Shown: piece by piece, positions 6,654 to 14,394 of the stretch
How the letters are laid out: each line of letters begins with the position of its first letter
Position numbering within the stretch: the first letter of the stretch is position 1
NCBI GenBank assembly: GCA_023262365.1
Contig: JALRBF010000021.1
Location: forward strand, 1 to 15,097
DNA from: Burkholderiaceae bacterium
GTDB taxonomy: Bacteria; Pseudomonadota; Gammaproteobacteria; Burkholderiales; Burkholderiaceae_C
Reading direction: 5' to 3'
Length of the DNA: 15,097 nucleotides
Translations under genes and position numbers: made by a program
Notes under the pieces: model-generated
Seen by the model: only the letters and a program-made list of their open reading frames with translations
Database searches by the model: none
Told to the model about the DNA's origin: nothing

Positions 6654-8153
6654 CTAGCTCCAAAGCATGGTTGGCGAGACGTGGGTGAGTACGACGGCGG
6701 TGGCCACTTGCTGCGACTTTAGTGCATCTTGAATGAGGGCGCGGGTTGGGTGATCGGACGCCATTTCGCGTTGAATGACGCGCCGCAGCAGGTCAGAAAC
6801 ACGCTGCGCGTCTTGTGGATTGAAATCGACCATGGTGCCGCGCCGTCGCACCATCTGTTCCAGTATTCTGGCTCGCCGCTCTAGCGCTTCCTTTGAAATC
6901 CACTCCACCGACCGAATCGGCCAACCATTGGGCTGTGGGCAGCGTGGCAGAGGCTGCCCTAGGTCCCCCAACAAATAAGGTGTTTTGATTCCGCGTGAGT
7001 CGCGAGTTAAGGGGATGATTCTTGGCGGCTCCATGTCCAGCATGGTGAGGGTTTGCACAAACCAGCTCTCCGGTGAGCCAAACTTGCGGGTCTCCTCTAT
7101 CGTCTCCCAACATTGGGCCAGCAACGCTTTATGGACGGTTGGCAGGTGTCCCGAACTTTTTACAAAGGCTTGCGTTACCGCCTCAACAGCCCGCACGGGC
7201 GGGTTATCGTCCACGAAATAGACGCACAGCTTGGTGGCGATGTGTTTGGCTGTCCACTCATGCTGCGCCAAGTCGGTAACGAGTGCTTCGAGTTTTTTGC
7301 CTGGGCTAAAAAAATTGCTGTAGCGCTTACCCATGATGGTTTGACTACCCGCCTCGTGCCTATCGTAGTCAAAGTAGGTGCCTAGCGGGCGTCCGGGTTT
7401 GCGCCACTTGTCCGCGCGGTGAATGCCCCACCCGGTGAGTACAAGTGTGGCTTGTTCAACGTCTGCTTGCTGGTACCCCGCTTGCGTGGATACCGTAAAC
7501 AACTCAAGCAACTCGCGGCCCAAATTTTCATTGATGCTGTCTTGGGTCCAGCCACGCTTGACGGCGACCGAGTTGGGCCCCGTGTTGCGGTTGTTGTCCA
7601 AATAGCTGAGCATGCCCGGATGTGTGACTGCGTGCCAAAGCATGTCACGAAATGAGCCCGTCATGCGTTGGCGCAACATGCGCTGGTAGGGTCCTACCAA
7701 GACCTCGTTGCGTTGATTGCCCGGCGCGACCATGAAGTGGTTGGCCCAAAAGTGCCACAGCTTTTCAAATACCGGACTCGCACCATAACGTGCCGTGGTG
7801 ACTCGGGCTTGCACCTCTTTCCATGGCTCGAGTTGCCAGTAGGGGTGCATGGTTTCTTGGTGCAGTCGCTGAAATTCTTGCGCGGGAACGCCCTTGGCGC
7901 GGGCAAAGGACGCGTCTTCGGCATCGGAATGCGCTTGCCAGGCCAGCATGATGTCGTTCATGTCCCAGCGCAACGTTATGTCGGGCGGCAGGTCGGCGCG
8001 GCGTGAGCCATCGGCTTCGACAATATCGATGGGTGGTTCGGCGTCGACCTGCGTCTGCGCCCATGCGACCGGGTCGGCCGGCAACGCCTGCTGCGGCGGA
8101 CAGCCGAAGGCGACTCGCCTCATGTACTTTGAAATGAGCGGCTCGGATGCCAT
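6654..8153 (-). CDS. DUF1800 family protein
   Basis: The 499-residue protein has the family's recognisable blocks: MRRVAFGCPP (11-20), LWHFWANHFMVAPG (132-145), GSFRDMLWHAVTHPGMLSYLDN (166-187, written here as a guide), SINENLGRELLELFTVS (206-222), YQQADVEQATLVLTGWG (227-243), HEAGSQTIMG (266-275) and GWPIRSVEWIS (410-420). The biochemical function of DUF1800 is unknown. DUF1800 genes are very often paired with DUF1501 genes, as here. No signal peptide or membrane segment is visible, although its partner carries a Tat signal. The ATG at 8153 is preceded by an AC-rich leader without a clear Shine-Dalgarno. It is the first gene of the minus-strand run, starting from a divergent intergenic region shared with DUF1330 that contains an inverted repeat. 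Confidence 0.9.
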   Translation of the reverse strand: MASEPLISKYMRRVAFGCPPQQALPADPVAWAQTQVDAEPPIDIVEADGSRRADLPPDITLRWDMNDIMLAWQAHSDAEDASFARAKGVPAQEFQRLHQETMHPYWQLEPWKEVQARVTTARYGASPVFEKLWHFWANHFMVAPGNQRNEVLVGPYQRMLRQRMTGSFRDMLWHAVTHPGMLSYLDNNRNTGPNSVAVKRGWTQDSINENLGRELLELFTVSTQAGYQQADVEQATLVLTGWGIHRADKWRKPGRPLGTYFDYDRHEAGSQTIMGKRYSNFFSPGKKLEALVTDLAQHEWTAKHIATKLCVYFVDDNPPVRAVEAVTQAFVKSSGHLPTVHKALLAQCWETIEETRKFGSPESWFVQTLTMLDMEPPRIIPLTRDSRGIKTPYLLGDLGQPLPRCPQPNGWPIRSVEWISKEALERRARILEQMVRRRGTMVDFNPQDAQRVSDLLRRVIQREMASDHPTRALIQDALKSQQVATAVVLTHVSPTMLWS

Positions 8154-8193
8154 GGTGTGAATTTCGTCAGAATCAGGGTTTGTATGCTAACTG

Positions 8194-8217
8194 CCTATCG
8201 CCGCAATGCACGATAGG
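8194..8217. promoter_or_regulatory. Inverted repeat in the DUF1800/DUF1330 divergent promoter region
   Basis: CCTATCG and CGATAGG form a perfect 7-bp inverted repeat separated by 10 nt (CCGCAATGCA). It sits midway between the divergent starts of DUF1800 (8153, minus) and DUF1330 (8275, plus). The spacing is compatible with a dimeric regulator binding one helical face. No T-run follows on either strand, so a terminator is unlikely. The regulator is unknown. Confidence 0.4.
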
Positions 8218-8274
8218 GCCAAGCTTGGTTATCAGTGTAAGCTACGCTCATCTTGGCCAAACAGGAGTGGCGTC

Positions 8275-8574
8275 ATGACGAAGTGTTACTTGATTGGTCA
8301 CGTGACGGTGACCAACCCCGAGGGCTACGCTGCGTACGCCGCGCAAATGCCCGAGACGCTGCAACCTTTTGGCGCTCGGTACGTGGTGCGCGGTGGTACG
8401 TCAACCCAGCTCGAGGGCGAGCCAGTGGGCTCACGCACGGTGGTGATCGAGTTTCCGAGTCGGCAAGCCGCCGAGGGCTGGTATGCAAGCGAGGCCTATC
8501 AAGCCATTCTTCCGATTCGGCAAGCCAACTCAAGCGCCAACCTGGCGTTTGTTGACGGCTACTCTGTCGGCTGA
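8275..8574 (+). CDS. DUF1330 domain-containing protein
   Basis: Small 99-residue cytoplasmic protein with the ferredoxin-like alpha+beta look of DUF1330 (dimeric alpha/beta-barrel superfamily): YLIGHVTVTNPEGYAAYAAQ (5-24), GARYVVRGG (33-41), RTVVIEFPSRQAAEGWYAS (54-72) and YQAILPIRQANSSANLAFVDG (75-95, shown as a guide). The family function is unknown. Some relatives in the fold are monooxygenases or stress-response proteins. The start at 8275 is well supported by AGGAG at 8263-8267, 7 nt before the ATG. The frame extends upstream to 8206 but without a ribosome site. The gene is monocistronic and its 3' end overlaps the ybaK 3' end by 16 nt in tail-to-tail orientation. Confidence 0.88.
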   Translation: MTKCYLIGHVTVTNPEGYAAYAAQMPETLQPFGARYVVRGGTSTQLEGEPVGSRTVVIEFPSRQAAEGWYASEAYQAILPIRQANSSANLAFVDGYSVG

Positions 8575-9035
8575 CGACAGTCCGCCCACGTCAGCGTTAG
8601 CGCTTGCTCGAGCTGCTGGGGTTGAATCGACAACAGCAAGCCGCGCCGCCCGGCGTTGAGGTAAATCGTGGGTAGCGTGGCAAGACTTGCCTGCCCCACC
8701 ACGGGCAGCGGCTGGCGCGTGCCCAGGGGTGAGATGCCCCCCACTTGGTAGCCCGTGACCTTTTCGGCCAACGCCACCGCAGCCGGCGACACGCGTTTGC
8801 GTTGCGTGGACTGCGCCAGTTTTTTGGTCGAGACCTCGGCGTCGCCGTGCATAAGCACCAGCAACGGTTTGTTGGTGTCGTCCACAAACACCAGCGTTTT
8901 GACCACGAGGTGCAGGTCAACCCCCAATGCTTGAGCTGCCCAGTGGGCGCCACCATGGTCGCGGTAGGCGTATGGGTGCAGGGCAAAGGGTTGCCTAAGG
9001 CGCTGCAGGACGAGGGTGGCGCGGGTAGAGGACAC
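8559..9035 (-). CDS. ybaK: YbaK/EbsC-type Cys-tRNA(Pro)/Cys-tRNA(Cys) deacylase
   Basis: Trans-editing enzyme of the INS/ProX superfamily that hydrolyses mischarged Cys-tRNA(Pro) in the cytoplasm. The 158-residue product matches the usual length of about 159. It contains FALHPYAYRDHGG (17-29), VVKTLVFVDDTNKPLLVLMHGD (44-65, a guide) with Lys46 at the position of the essential lysine in the E. coli enzyme, STKKLAQ (69-75), TGYQVGGISPLG (94-105) and PTIYLNAGRRGL (122-133). The only sensible start is GTG at 9035. Upstream in-frame codons would run into the divergent hydrolase gene, and no strong Shine-Dalgarno is visible. The promoter presumably lies in the 87-nt divergent gap (9036-9122). Substrate specificity between YbaK and related ProX enzymes cannot be told from sequence alone. 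Confidence 0.9.
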   Translation of the reverse strand: MSSTRATLVLQRLRQPFALHPYAYRDHGGAHWAAQALGVDLHLVVKTLVFVDDTNKPLLVLMHGDAEVSTKKLAQSTQRKRVSPAAVALAEKVTGYQVGGISPLGTRQPLPVVGQASLATLPTIYLNAGRRGLLLSIQPQQLEQALTLTWADCRQPTE

Positions 9036-9122
9036 GGTGGCAGGTAAGAGGCGTGGTGAAAAAAATAGGCAAACACGATACCATCGCAGCCAGCTTCCTG
9101 CATTCAACGAAAGGCCAACGCC

Positions 9123-10022
9123 ATGCCCCACATTCAAACCGACGACAACGTATCGCTTTACGTGGAGGAGGCCGGGCAGGGTACGGCGTTGGTGTTTGCG
9201 CACGAATTTGCCGGCGACTACCGCAGTTGGGCGCCGCAGGTGCGGTATTTTTCGCGGCGTTATCGCTGCATTACGTACAGCGCCCGTGGCTACACCCCGT
9301 CCGAGGTGCCGCCCGATGTGGCAAGCTACTCGCAGCAGCGCGCGCGTGACGACTTGCGCTGCGTGATGGACGCCTTGGGCATTGAGCGCGCGCATGTGGT
9401 GGGCTTGTCCATGGGGGCGTTTGCCGCGCTGCACTTTGGCATGGCGTTTGGCACAGCCGAGTCGAGCGCGCGTGCGTTGTCGTTAACCTTGGCCGGGGTG
9501 GGCACGGGCTCGCACCCAGCGGCGTATGCCAATTTTCAGCGCGAGGCGTTGGCGCTGGCCGACACCATTGCGCGCGAGGGCATGCAGAAGTTGGCGCAAA
9601 CGTACGGCCATGGTCCGGCGCGGGTGCAGTTTCGCGCCAAAGACCCGCAGGGCTTTGCCGAGTTTGTGCAACGGCTGGCCGAGCACCCGGCGGTGGGCTC
9701 GGCCAACACCATGCGCGGATACCAGGCCAAGCGCCCCAGCTTGTACGACCTAACCGATGCCATTGGCGCCATCAAGGTGCCCACGCTCATCATGACGGGC
9801 GATGAGGACGAGCCCTGTCTGGAGCCCTCGCTCATGCTCAAGCGCGCCATCACCACCTCGCAATTGGCGGTGCTGCCCGGGGCTGGGCATGCCATCAATT
9901 TGGAAGAGCCGGAGAGCTTTAATCGATTGTTGGCGGAGTTTTTGGCGCAGGTTGAGCAAGGTGCCAAGTTTGAGCGCGACGCCCACGCCAAGCCGATGTC
10001 AATTCTGGGCCCCGGCGCGTAG
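9123..10022 (+). CDS. Alpha/beta hydrolase
   Basis: A 299-residue cytoplasmic alpha/beta-hydrolase-fold protein. The oxyanion region is HEFAGDYRSWAPQ (27-39), in place of the more common HG motif. The nucleophile elbow is VGLSMGAF (93-100) with Ser96, the acid is Asp227 or Asp229 in TGDEDEPC, and the catalytic His256 is in GAGHAINLEEPE. The substrate is unknown. Relatives include 3-oxoadipate enol-lactonases, meta-cleavage hydrolases and bromoperoxidase-like enzymes, and no neighbour fixes the choice. The ATG at 9123 has AAGG at 9111-9114, 8 nt upstream. It is divergent from ybaK and ends only 3 nt from the stop of the convergent YqiA-like gene. About 20 polar residues follow the hydrolase core at the C-terminus. 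Confidence 0.9.
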   Translation: MPHIQTDDNVSLYVEEAGQGTALVFAHEFAGDYRSWAPQVRYFSRRYRCITYSARGYTPSEVPPDVASYSQQRARDDLRCVMDALGIERAHVVGLSMGAFAALHFGMAFGTAESSARALSLTLAGVGTGSHPAAYANFQREALALADTIAREGMQKLAQTYGHGPARVQFRAKDPQGFAEFVQRLAEHPAVGSANTMRGYQAKRPSLYDLTDAIGAIKVPTLIMTGDEDEPCLEPSLMLKRAITTSQLAVLPGAGHAINLEEPESFNRLLAEFLAQVEQGAKFERDAHAKPMSILGPGA

Positions 10023-10025
10023 CTT

Positions 10026-10619
10026 TTATTGCAACAGCCACTTGGCCATTGCGGGCCAGTGCTGGGCAAAATCCGACATGGCGTGGTCTGAACCCTGCAC
10101 CACGTGGTGTAGGGCGCCGGGGTAGCGTGCCACCATGTCGCGCCAGTCAATCAATTCGTCGCCGGTGGCCGCCAGCAGCCCGTAGCGGCTGGCATCGGTG
10201 ATGCCCACGGTCATTTGGTGCAGTTGCTCGAGGTAGGCCGCCTCAAAACGCATGGGGCGTGCATCGTGCCAGCCTTGGATGGGGCCAACGTAGGGGGCCA
10301 AGTCGCGTGCGGGGTCGATTGCCGGGTTGATTACCAGCGCGCGCAGCTGCGCGCGCTGGGGGTGGCGTTGCATAAGGTGCGAGACATAAAAGCCCCCCAG
10401 TGAGCTGCCCACCAGACGCACCGCATGGCCTTGCGCCCATGCCTGGTCCACGCTGGCGTGTAAGGTTTCCAACGCACGCGCGGGCTCAATGTCTAGGTTA
10501 GGGCACGAAAAGCCCATCTGCCGTGCGGTGAGCCAACGTGCCAGCATTTGCGCTTTGGCCGAGGCGGGCGAACTACGAAAGCCGTGTGCGTAAATTACGT
10601 GTGGGATGGGCGCAAGCAT
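10026..10619 (-). CDS. yqiA: YqiA/YcfP-type esterase (UPF0227, alpha/beta hydrolase fold)
   Basis: The 197-residue protein resembles E. coli YqiA (about 193 residues), a small alpha/beta hydrolase with reported esterase activity on short acyl and CoA esters. Motifs are VIYAHGFRSSPASAKAQ (8-24), VGSSLGGFYVSHL (69-81) with nucleophile Ser72, VINPAIDP (95-102), a likely acid in ATGDELIDWRD (150-160) and catalytic His in GSDHAMSDF near residue 178. The physiological substrate is unknown. Its ATG at 10619 abuts the TAA of the upstream prepilin peptidase gene (TAAATG), and AGGTGG lies about 7 nt before the ATG inside that gene, so the two are co-translated. The 3' end is 3 nt from the convergent hydrolase stop. 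Confidence 0.87.
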   Translation of the reverse strand: MLAPIPHVIYAHGFRSSPASAKAQMLARWLTARQMGFSCPNLDIEPARALETLHASVDQAWAQGHAVRLVGSSLGGFYVSHLMQRHPQRAQLRALVINPAIDPARDLAPYVGPIQGWHDARPMRFEAAYLEQLHQMTVGITDASRYGLLAATGDELIDWRDMVARYPGALHHVVQGSDHAMSDFAQHWPAMAKWLLQ

Positions 10620-11276
10620 TTACAAGCCACCTAAGACGAGCAGCAAATAAATTGCCACGGCCAAAAACGGCCCAAATGGAAACGGCTGAGACGCGGCACG
10701 CCCGCTTAGCGTGCGCCACAGGCCCCATGCCGCTCCCATGGCTGAGGCCAACAAAAGTAGCCAGGGGACTTGCGTAATGCCTAGCCAAGCGCCGCCCGCG
10801 GCAGCGAGCTTAAAGTCCCCGTGCCCCATTCCCTCTTGGCCGCGCCATCGCACAAATGCGTGTGCCACCAGCCACAGGCTAACGTAGCCCAAGGCGGCGC
10901 CCCACACCGCGTCCTGCAGCGGGGCAAACCAACCCAAGCTGTTCACCAACAACCCCAGCCACATCGCACCCATGGTGAGTATGTCGGGCAACAACATCAG
11001 TCGCGCGTCGATGGCACTCGCCAGCAACAGCATCACACACAACGCCACGACGGCCAGTGACGCCGCGCTCAGGCCCCACCGCCAGGTCACACCTGCGGCG
11101 GCAGTGGCCATCAGCCCGGCGCCAGCCCAGCGCGCCGCACGTGGTGTGGGCGTTGCCGTGGTCTCCCACCCCCAGCGTACCGGCAGCCGGTAGGGTAGCG
11201 CGGCAAGCCACGCCCCCAAGGCGGCCGCGCACAGCGTGGCCAAGGTAAACAGCGCGAGGGTGCTGACGTGGGGCAT
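10620..11276 (-). CDS. A24-family prepilin peptidase lacking the N-terminal cysteine/methyltransferase region
   Basis: Membrane aspartyl peptidase of 218 residues (numbered from ATG 11276). The catalytic segments are IDARLMLLPDILTM with Asp90 and GMGHGDFKLAAAGGAWLG with Asp154, plus the terminal PFGPFLA found in PilD proteins. The N-terminus keeps a PilD-like ALGAWLAALPYRLP stretch, but the zinc-binding cysteine pairs that normally follow (CPxC...CxxC) are absent and about 60 residues appear missing. Only two cysteines remain, both in hydrophobic segments. It should cleave type IV pilin-like signal peptides, but the associated N-methylation domain looks lost. A TTG at 11282 is an alternative start, and neither start has a good Shine-Dalgarno. 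No pilus genes lie in view. It is translationally joined to yqiA. Confidence 0.85.
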   Translation of the reverse strand: MPHVSTLALFTLATLCAAALGAWLAALPYRLPVRWGWETTATPTPRAARWAGAGLMATAAAGVTWRWGLSAASLAVVALCVMLLLASAIDARLMLLPDILTMGAMWLGLLVNSLGWFAPLQDAVWGAALGYVSLWLVAHAFVRWRGQEGMGHGDFKLAAAGGAWLGITQVPWLLLLASAMGAAWGLWRTLSGRAASQPFPFGPFLAVAIYLLLVLGGL

Positions 11277-11375
11277 GGGCAAACAACAGGCTACGGCAAC
11301 GGGGTGCGAGGTGGCGTGTCGTCATAATACGTTGGTTTAACCCGTTGGCCCGTTTGCTTGGCCTTACCTTTGCTC

Positions 11376-12581
11376 GTGTCAAAACACCCTTCTCGCTGGA
11401 TTGCGTACCTGGCCATTGCCTCGGGCGTGGTGGCTGCCATGCACATTGGCAAGATGGCGCCCGCCATACCGGTGTTGCAAGCCACCCTTGACGTCACCTT
11501 GGTTCAAGCCGGGTTTTTGCTCTCGGCCATTTCGTTTGCGGGCATGAGCGTGGGCATGCTGGTTGGTTTATTCGCAGACGGCATCGGTTTGAAGCGGTGT
11601 TTGGTTTTGGGTCAACTGCTGCTGGCCCTCGCGGGCCTCGGTGGCGCCACTTCAAACAGTCCCGAGGCGCTGTTGCTTTGGCGGGGCATCGAAGGCGCTG
11701 GCTTTTTGATGTCGGCGCTGCCTGCGCCTAGTCTGATACGACGACTGGTGGAGCCCAGCCGCTTGTCGCTTTATCTCGGCTGGTGGGGTGCGTATATGCC
11801 CATTGGAACCGCCACTGCCATGTTGGTTGGCGCAGCGGTGCTTGCCGCCGTCAACTGGGAAGGGTTGTGGCTTGGGCTTGCCGGTGTCTCGGCGTTAATG
11901 AGTGGATTGCTCTGGCGCTTTTTGCCGCCCGATTCACGCACCACCGAGGCCAACACCGCGTTTTGGTCGCTTTGGGCAGCCAAGCTGGTCACCACGCTCA
12001 AGACGCCGGGTGTGCGGCGTGTGGCGTTGGCGTTTGGTTGTTATTCCACGCAGTGGATCACCGTGATTGGTTTTTTGCCTTCGGTGTATGCGCAAGCGGG
12101 TATTGGCGGCGCGCACGCCGGCATACTCACCGGCTTGGCGTCCTTGGCCAACATGACGGGTAACGTGGCCTCGGGCCGGCTGTTGCATCGCGGCTGGCGG
12201 TACGAGACGTTGCTGTCGATGGGGTTCGTTACCATGGCCGCGGCCACGTGGGTGGCGTTTCAAGCCGGCGAGCAGGTGTCGTTTGCGTGGCGTTACGGCG
12301 CGGTGGTGTGCTTCTCGGCGGTTGGCGGCTGCATACCGGGGGCTTTGTTTTCGCTGGGTGTGCGCTTGGCACCCTCGGACGAGATGGTGGCCACGTCCAT
12401 GGGATTTGTTCAGCAGTGCATGGCCGCCGGACAGTTTTTGGGCCCGCCACTGGTGGCATGGGCGGTGGCCACGGGGGGCGGCTGGTCGGCTTCTTGGTGG
12501 GTACTGGCCGCGGCTGCAGCCATTGGGCTGTGGGCTAGCGTGCGAGGTAGCCGCTGTCTACCGCCAGCGTGTGGCCGGTAA
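11376..12581 (+). CDS. Major facilitator superfamily transporter
   Basis: An inner-membrane transporter of about 401 residues with roughly twelve hydrophobic segments. The conserved loop between TM2 and TM3 reads GLFADGIGLKR near residues 65-75, a degenerate MFS motif A. RGIEGAGFLMSALPAPSLIRR (about 103-123) and GWWGAYMPIGTATAM follow in the N-terminal half. It looks like the CynX/NimT-like or general drug/metabolite MFS groups, and the substrate cannot be named. The start is uncertain: GTG at 11376 is chosen, while TTG at 11358 or 11370 would add up to six residues, and none has a clear Shine-Dalgarno. CATAAT at 11323-11328 could be a -10 without a good -35. The 3' end overlaps the SDR gene by 47 nt in tail-to-tail orientation. 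Confidence 0.87.
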   Translation: MSKHPSRWIAYLAIASGVVAAMHIGKMAPAIPVLQATLDVTLVQAGFLLSAISFAGMSVGMLVGLFADGIGLKRCLVLGQLLLALAGLGGATSNSPEALLLWRGIEGAGFLMSALPAPSLIRRLVEPSRLSLYLGWWGAYMPIGTATAMLVGAAVLAAVNWEGLWLGLAGVSALMSGLLWRFLPPDSRTTEANTAFWSLWAAKLVTTLKTPGVRRVALAFGCYSTQWITVIGFLPSVYAQAGIGGAHAGILTGLASLANMTGNVASGRLLHRGWRYETLLSMGFVTMAAATWVAFQAGEQVSFAWRYGAVVCFSAVGGCIPGALFSLGVRLAPSDEMVATSMGFVQQCMAAGQFLGPPLVAWAVATGGGWSASWWVLAAAAAIGLWASVRGSRCLPPACGR

Positions 12582-13281
12582 TGCAGCGCGCTTGCGCACT
12601 GGCCAAAAACAGCACCGCGTGCGCGATATCAGCCGGTTCGGGCAAGCGCCCCAGCGCCGCGGTGGCCATGACCGCTTGCTTGCGCTGGGCGTCGGCAAAC
12701 AGCCCCTCGGTGAGCGGGGTGCGCACAAACGTGGGGGCCACCGCATTGACGCGAATGTTGCGCGGGCCCCATTCCAGCGCCAAAGCGCGGGTGAGGTTAA
12801 CCACCGCGCCTTTGCTGGCTTGGTACACGGCGTGCGGAAAAATACCGCCCGACAAACCCATGACCGAGGCCATGTTGACCACCGCACCCCCTGTGGCTGG
12901 CATGCGTTTGGCCGCCAGCCGGTTGCAGTAAAACAAGCCGTTGAGGTTGGTGTCGATCACGCGCTCAAAATCCGCCGCGTCAATGTCCAGCGCCGGCACC
13001 CGCAGGCCAATGCCGGCGTTGGCCACCATCACGTCAAGCGTGCCCAGGGCCTGCTGGGCTTGTTCCAGCGCGGCGTCTAGGGCGTCGTGTTGGCGTACAT
13101 CCACGGCCAGGCAAACCGTGGGTTGCAGGCTGGCGCCGTGCCAGGTTTGTTGCAGGGCTTCGTGGTCAAGGTCAAGCGCGGCCACGCGCGCGCCCTCTTG
13201 CAAAAAGGCTTGCACAATGGCTTGCCCCAGCCCTTTGGCGGCACCGGTGACGACCACGCCATGCTCAGCAAAGCGTGTCAT
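12535..13281 (-). CDS. SDR family NAD(P)-dependent oxidoreductase
   Basis: Classical short-chain dehydrogenase of 248 residues. The nucleotide-binding motif is TGAAKGLG (12-19), Asp37 after the second strand (ALDLD) favours NAD(H), and NAG is at 88-90. Asn112, Ser139, Tyr153 and Lys157 (YQASK) form the catalytic tetrad, followed by RVNAVAPTFVRTPLTEG (177-193). The C-terminal HTLAVDSGYLAR matches the family's VDGG-type ending but with Ser. The substrate is unknown; FabG-like and sugar or secondary-alcohol dehydrogenases look similar. The ATG at 13281 lies 2 nt after the stop of the ferredoxin reductase gene without a strong ribosome site, so it probably depends on coupling to that gene. The last 47 nt overlap the opposite-strand MFS gene. 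Confidence 0.9.
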   Translation of the reverse strand: MTRFAEHGVVVTGAAKGLGQAIVQAFLQEGARVAALDLDHEALQQTWHGASLQPTVCLAVDVRQHDALDAALEQAQQALGTLDVMVANAGIGLRVPALDIDAADFERVIDTNLNGLFYCNRLAAKRMPATGGAVVNMASVMGLSGGIFPHAVYQASKGAVVNLTRALALEWGPRNIRVNAVAPTFVRTPLTEGLFADAQRKQAVMATAALGRLPEPADIAHAVLFLASAQARCITGHTLAVDSGYLAR

Positions 13282-13283
13282 GC

Positions 13284-14357
13284 TCAGTCAAACACCGGGG
13301 TTTCTACGCCCAGCACCTTATGCAGCTTGGGGCTGGTGGTGGTGTACTGGAGGTGAATTTTTTTCTCGGGAAAGATGAATGGCGCAGCACCAAACGCGGC
13401 CAAGGCGCATTCGTGAAAGCCCGAGAGAATCAGCTTTTTCTTGCCTGGGTAGGTGTTGATGTCGCCCACAGCAAAAATGCCTGGTACGTTGGTGGAGAAC
13501 TTTTCGGTGTCCACCAGCAATTGTTTGCGCTCAATGTCCAGCCCCCAATGCGCAATGGGGCCGAGCTTGGGCGAGAGTCCAAAGAACACCAGCATCGCGT
13601 CCAGCGGTACCACGCGGGTAACGCCATCGCTGCCCGTGACCTTGGCGCCTTGCAGGGTGCCGTTGGCCAAGTCTAGGCCGGTGACTTGCCCCACCAAAAA
13701 CTGCATTTCCAAGGCCTCGCACAGCTCGCGCATTTTGGCCACGCTGGCCGGTGCGGCCTTAAAGCCGTCCCGGCGGTGCACCAAAATCACGCTCTCGGCG
13801 CGGTGCGCCTCAGCGGTGGCAAAGTTAAGGGCCCAGTCCAGTGCCGAGTCGCCGCCACCGACCACCATGAGGTTTTTTCCAGCAAAGTCCGCTGGGTTTT
13901 TGACTCGGTAAAAAACCTGTTGGCCCTCAAAGGCCTCAATGCCTTCGACCTTAAGGGTGCGGGGCTGAAACGCGCCCACGCCTGCGGCAATAAAGATGGT
14001 GCGCGTGAGCAGTACGGTGCCCTTGGAGGTGGTGAGCAAAAACCTGCCGTCTGGTTGTGGCTCAACTTCTGTAACCTCTTGGCCCAGGTGAAAGGTGGCG
14101 CCAAAGGGCTCGATTTGCTTGAGCAGCGCGTCGGTGAGCTCGCGCCCGGTGCACACCGGCACGGCCGGGATATCAAAAATCGGTTTGTCGGGGTACAGCT
14201 CAACCGGTTGCCCGCCAGGGTAGGGTAGGGTGTCAATTACATGGGCTTTGATTTCGAGCAGGCCGAGTTCAAAAACCTGAAACAGGCCAACCGGCCCGGC
14301 GCCAATGATGACGGCGTCGGCTTCGGTGGGAGAAGGGGTGGCGAGTGTATCGGTCAT
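13284..14357 (-). CDS. Thioredoxin-reductase-like ferredoxin-NADP(+) reductase (FNR type 2)
   Basis: The 357-residue FAD-dependent reductase likely passes electrons between NADPH and a ferredoxin, presumably the FdxA encoded just upstream. It has two Rossmann folds: FAD-binding [10 protein letters not shown] (17-26) and NADPH-binding [12 protein letters not shown] (165-176) with HRRDGFKA (194-201). A second FAD contact is [20 protein letters not shown] (295-314). The redox CxxC of thioredoxin reductases is absent, as expected for YumC-like FNRs. The C-terminal [15 protein letters not shown] (337-351) is a tail seen in such FNRs. The ATG at 14357 lacks an obvious Shine-Dalgarno. It follows fdxA by 37 nt, with a possible weak hairpin-T-run in the gap, and leads into the SDR gene with a 2-nt gap. 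Confidence 0.92.
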   Translation of the reverse strand: MTDTLATPSPTEADAVIIGAGPVGLFQVFELGLLEIKAHVIDTLPYPGGQPVELYPDKPIFDIPAVPVCTGRELTDALLKQIEPFGATFHLGQEVTEVEPQPDGRFLLTTSKGTVLLTRTIFIAAGVGAFQPRTLKVEGIEAFEGQQVFYRVKNPADFAGKNLMVVGGGDSALDWALNFATAEAHRAESVILVHRRDGFKAAPASVAKMRELCEALEMQFLVGQVTGLDLANGTLQGAKVTGSDGVTRVVPLDAMLVFFGLSPKLGPIAHWGLDIERKQLLVDTEKFSTNVPGIFAVGDINTYPGKKKLILSGFHECALAAFGAAPFIFPEKKIHLQYTTTSPKLHKVLGVETPVFD

Positions 14358-14361
14358 GAAT

Positions 14362-14389
14362 AAAAAAGCGGGCCGCTACTAAAGGCGGC
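14362..14389 (-). terminator. Possible weak intrinsic terminator between fdxA and the reductase gene
   Basis: On the minus strand a GCCGC stem, an 8-nt loop and GCGGC (14389-14372) are followed by CCGC and then six T residues. The stem is only 5 bp and the T-run begins 4 nt after it, so it would terminate partially at best. It could lower expression of the reductase and SDR genes relative to fdxA. Confidence 0.35.
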
Positions 14390-14394
14390 GTGGG

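Noticed and set aside
9036..9434. In-frame upstream extension of ybaK, making a 291-residue open frame
   Set aside because: It overlaps the divergent hydrolase gene, which has clear catalytic motifs. The GTG at 9035 gives the normal YbaK length.
12283..13080. 265-residue plus-strand open frame
   Set aside because: Shadow of the SDR and the MFS 3' end: Arg/His/Gln-rich translation with no family resemblance.
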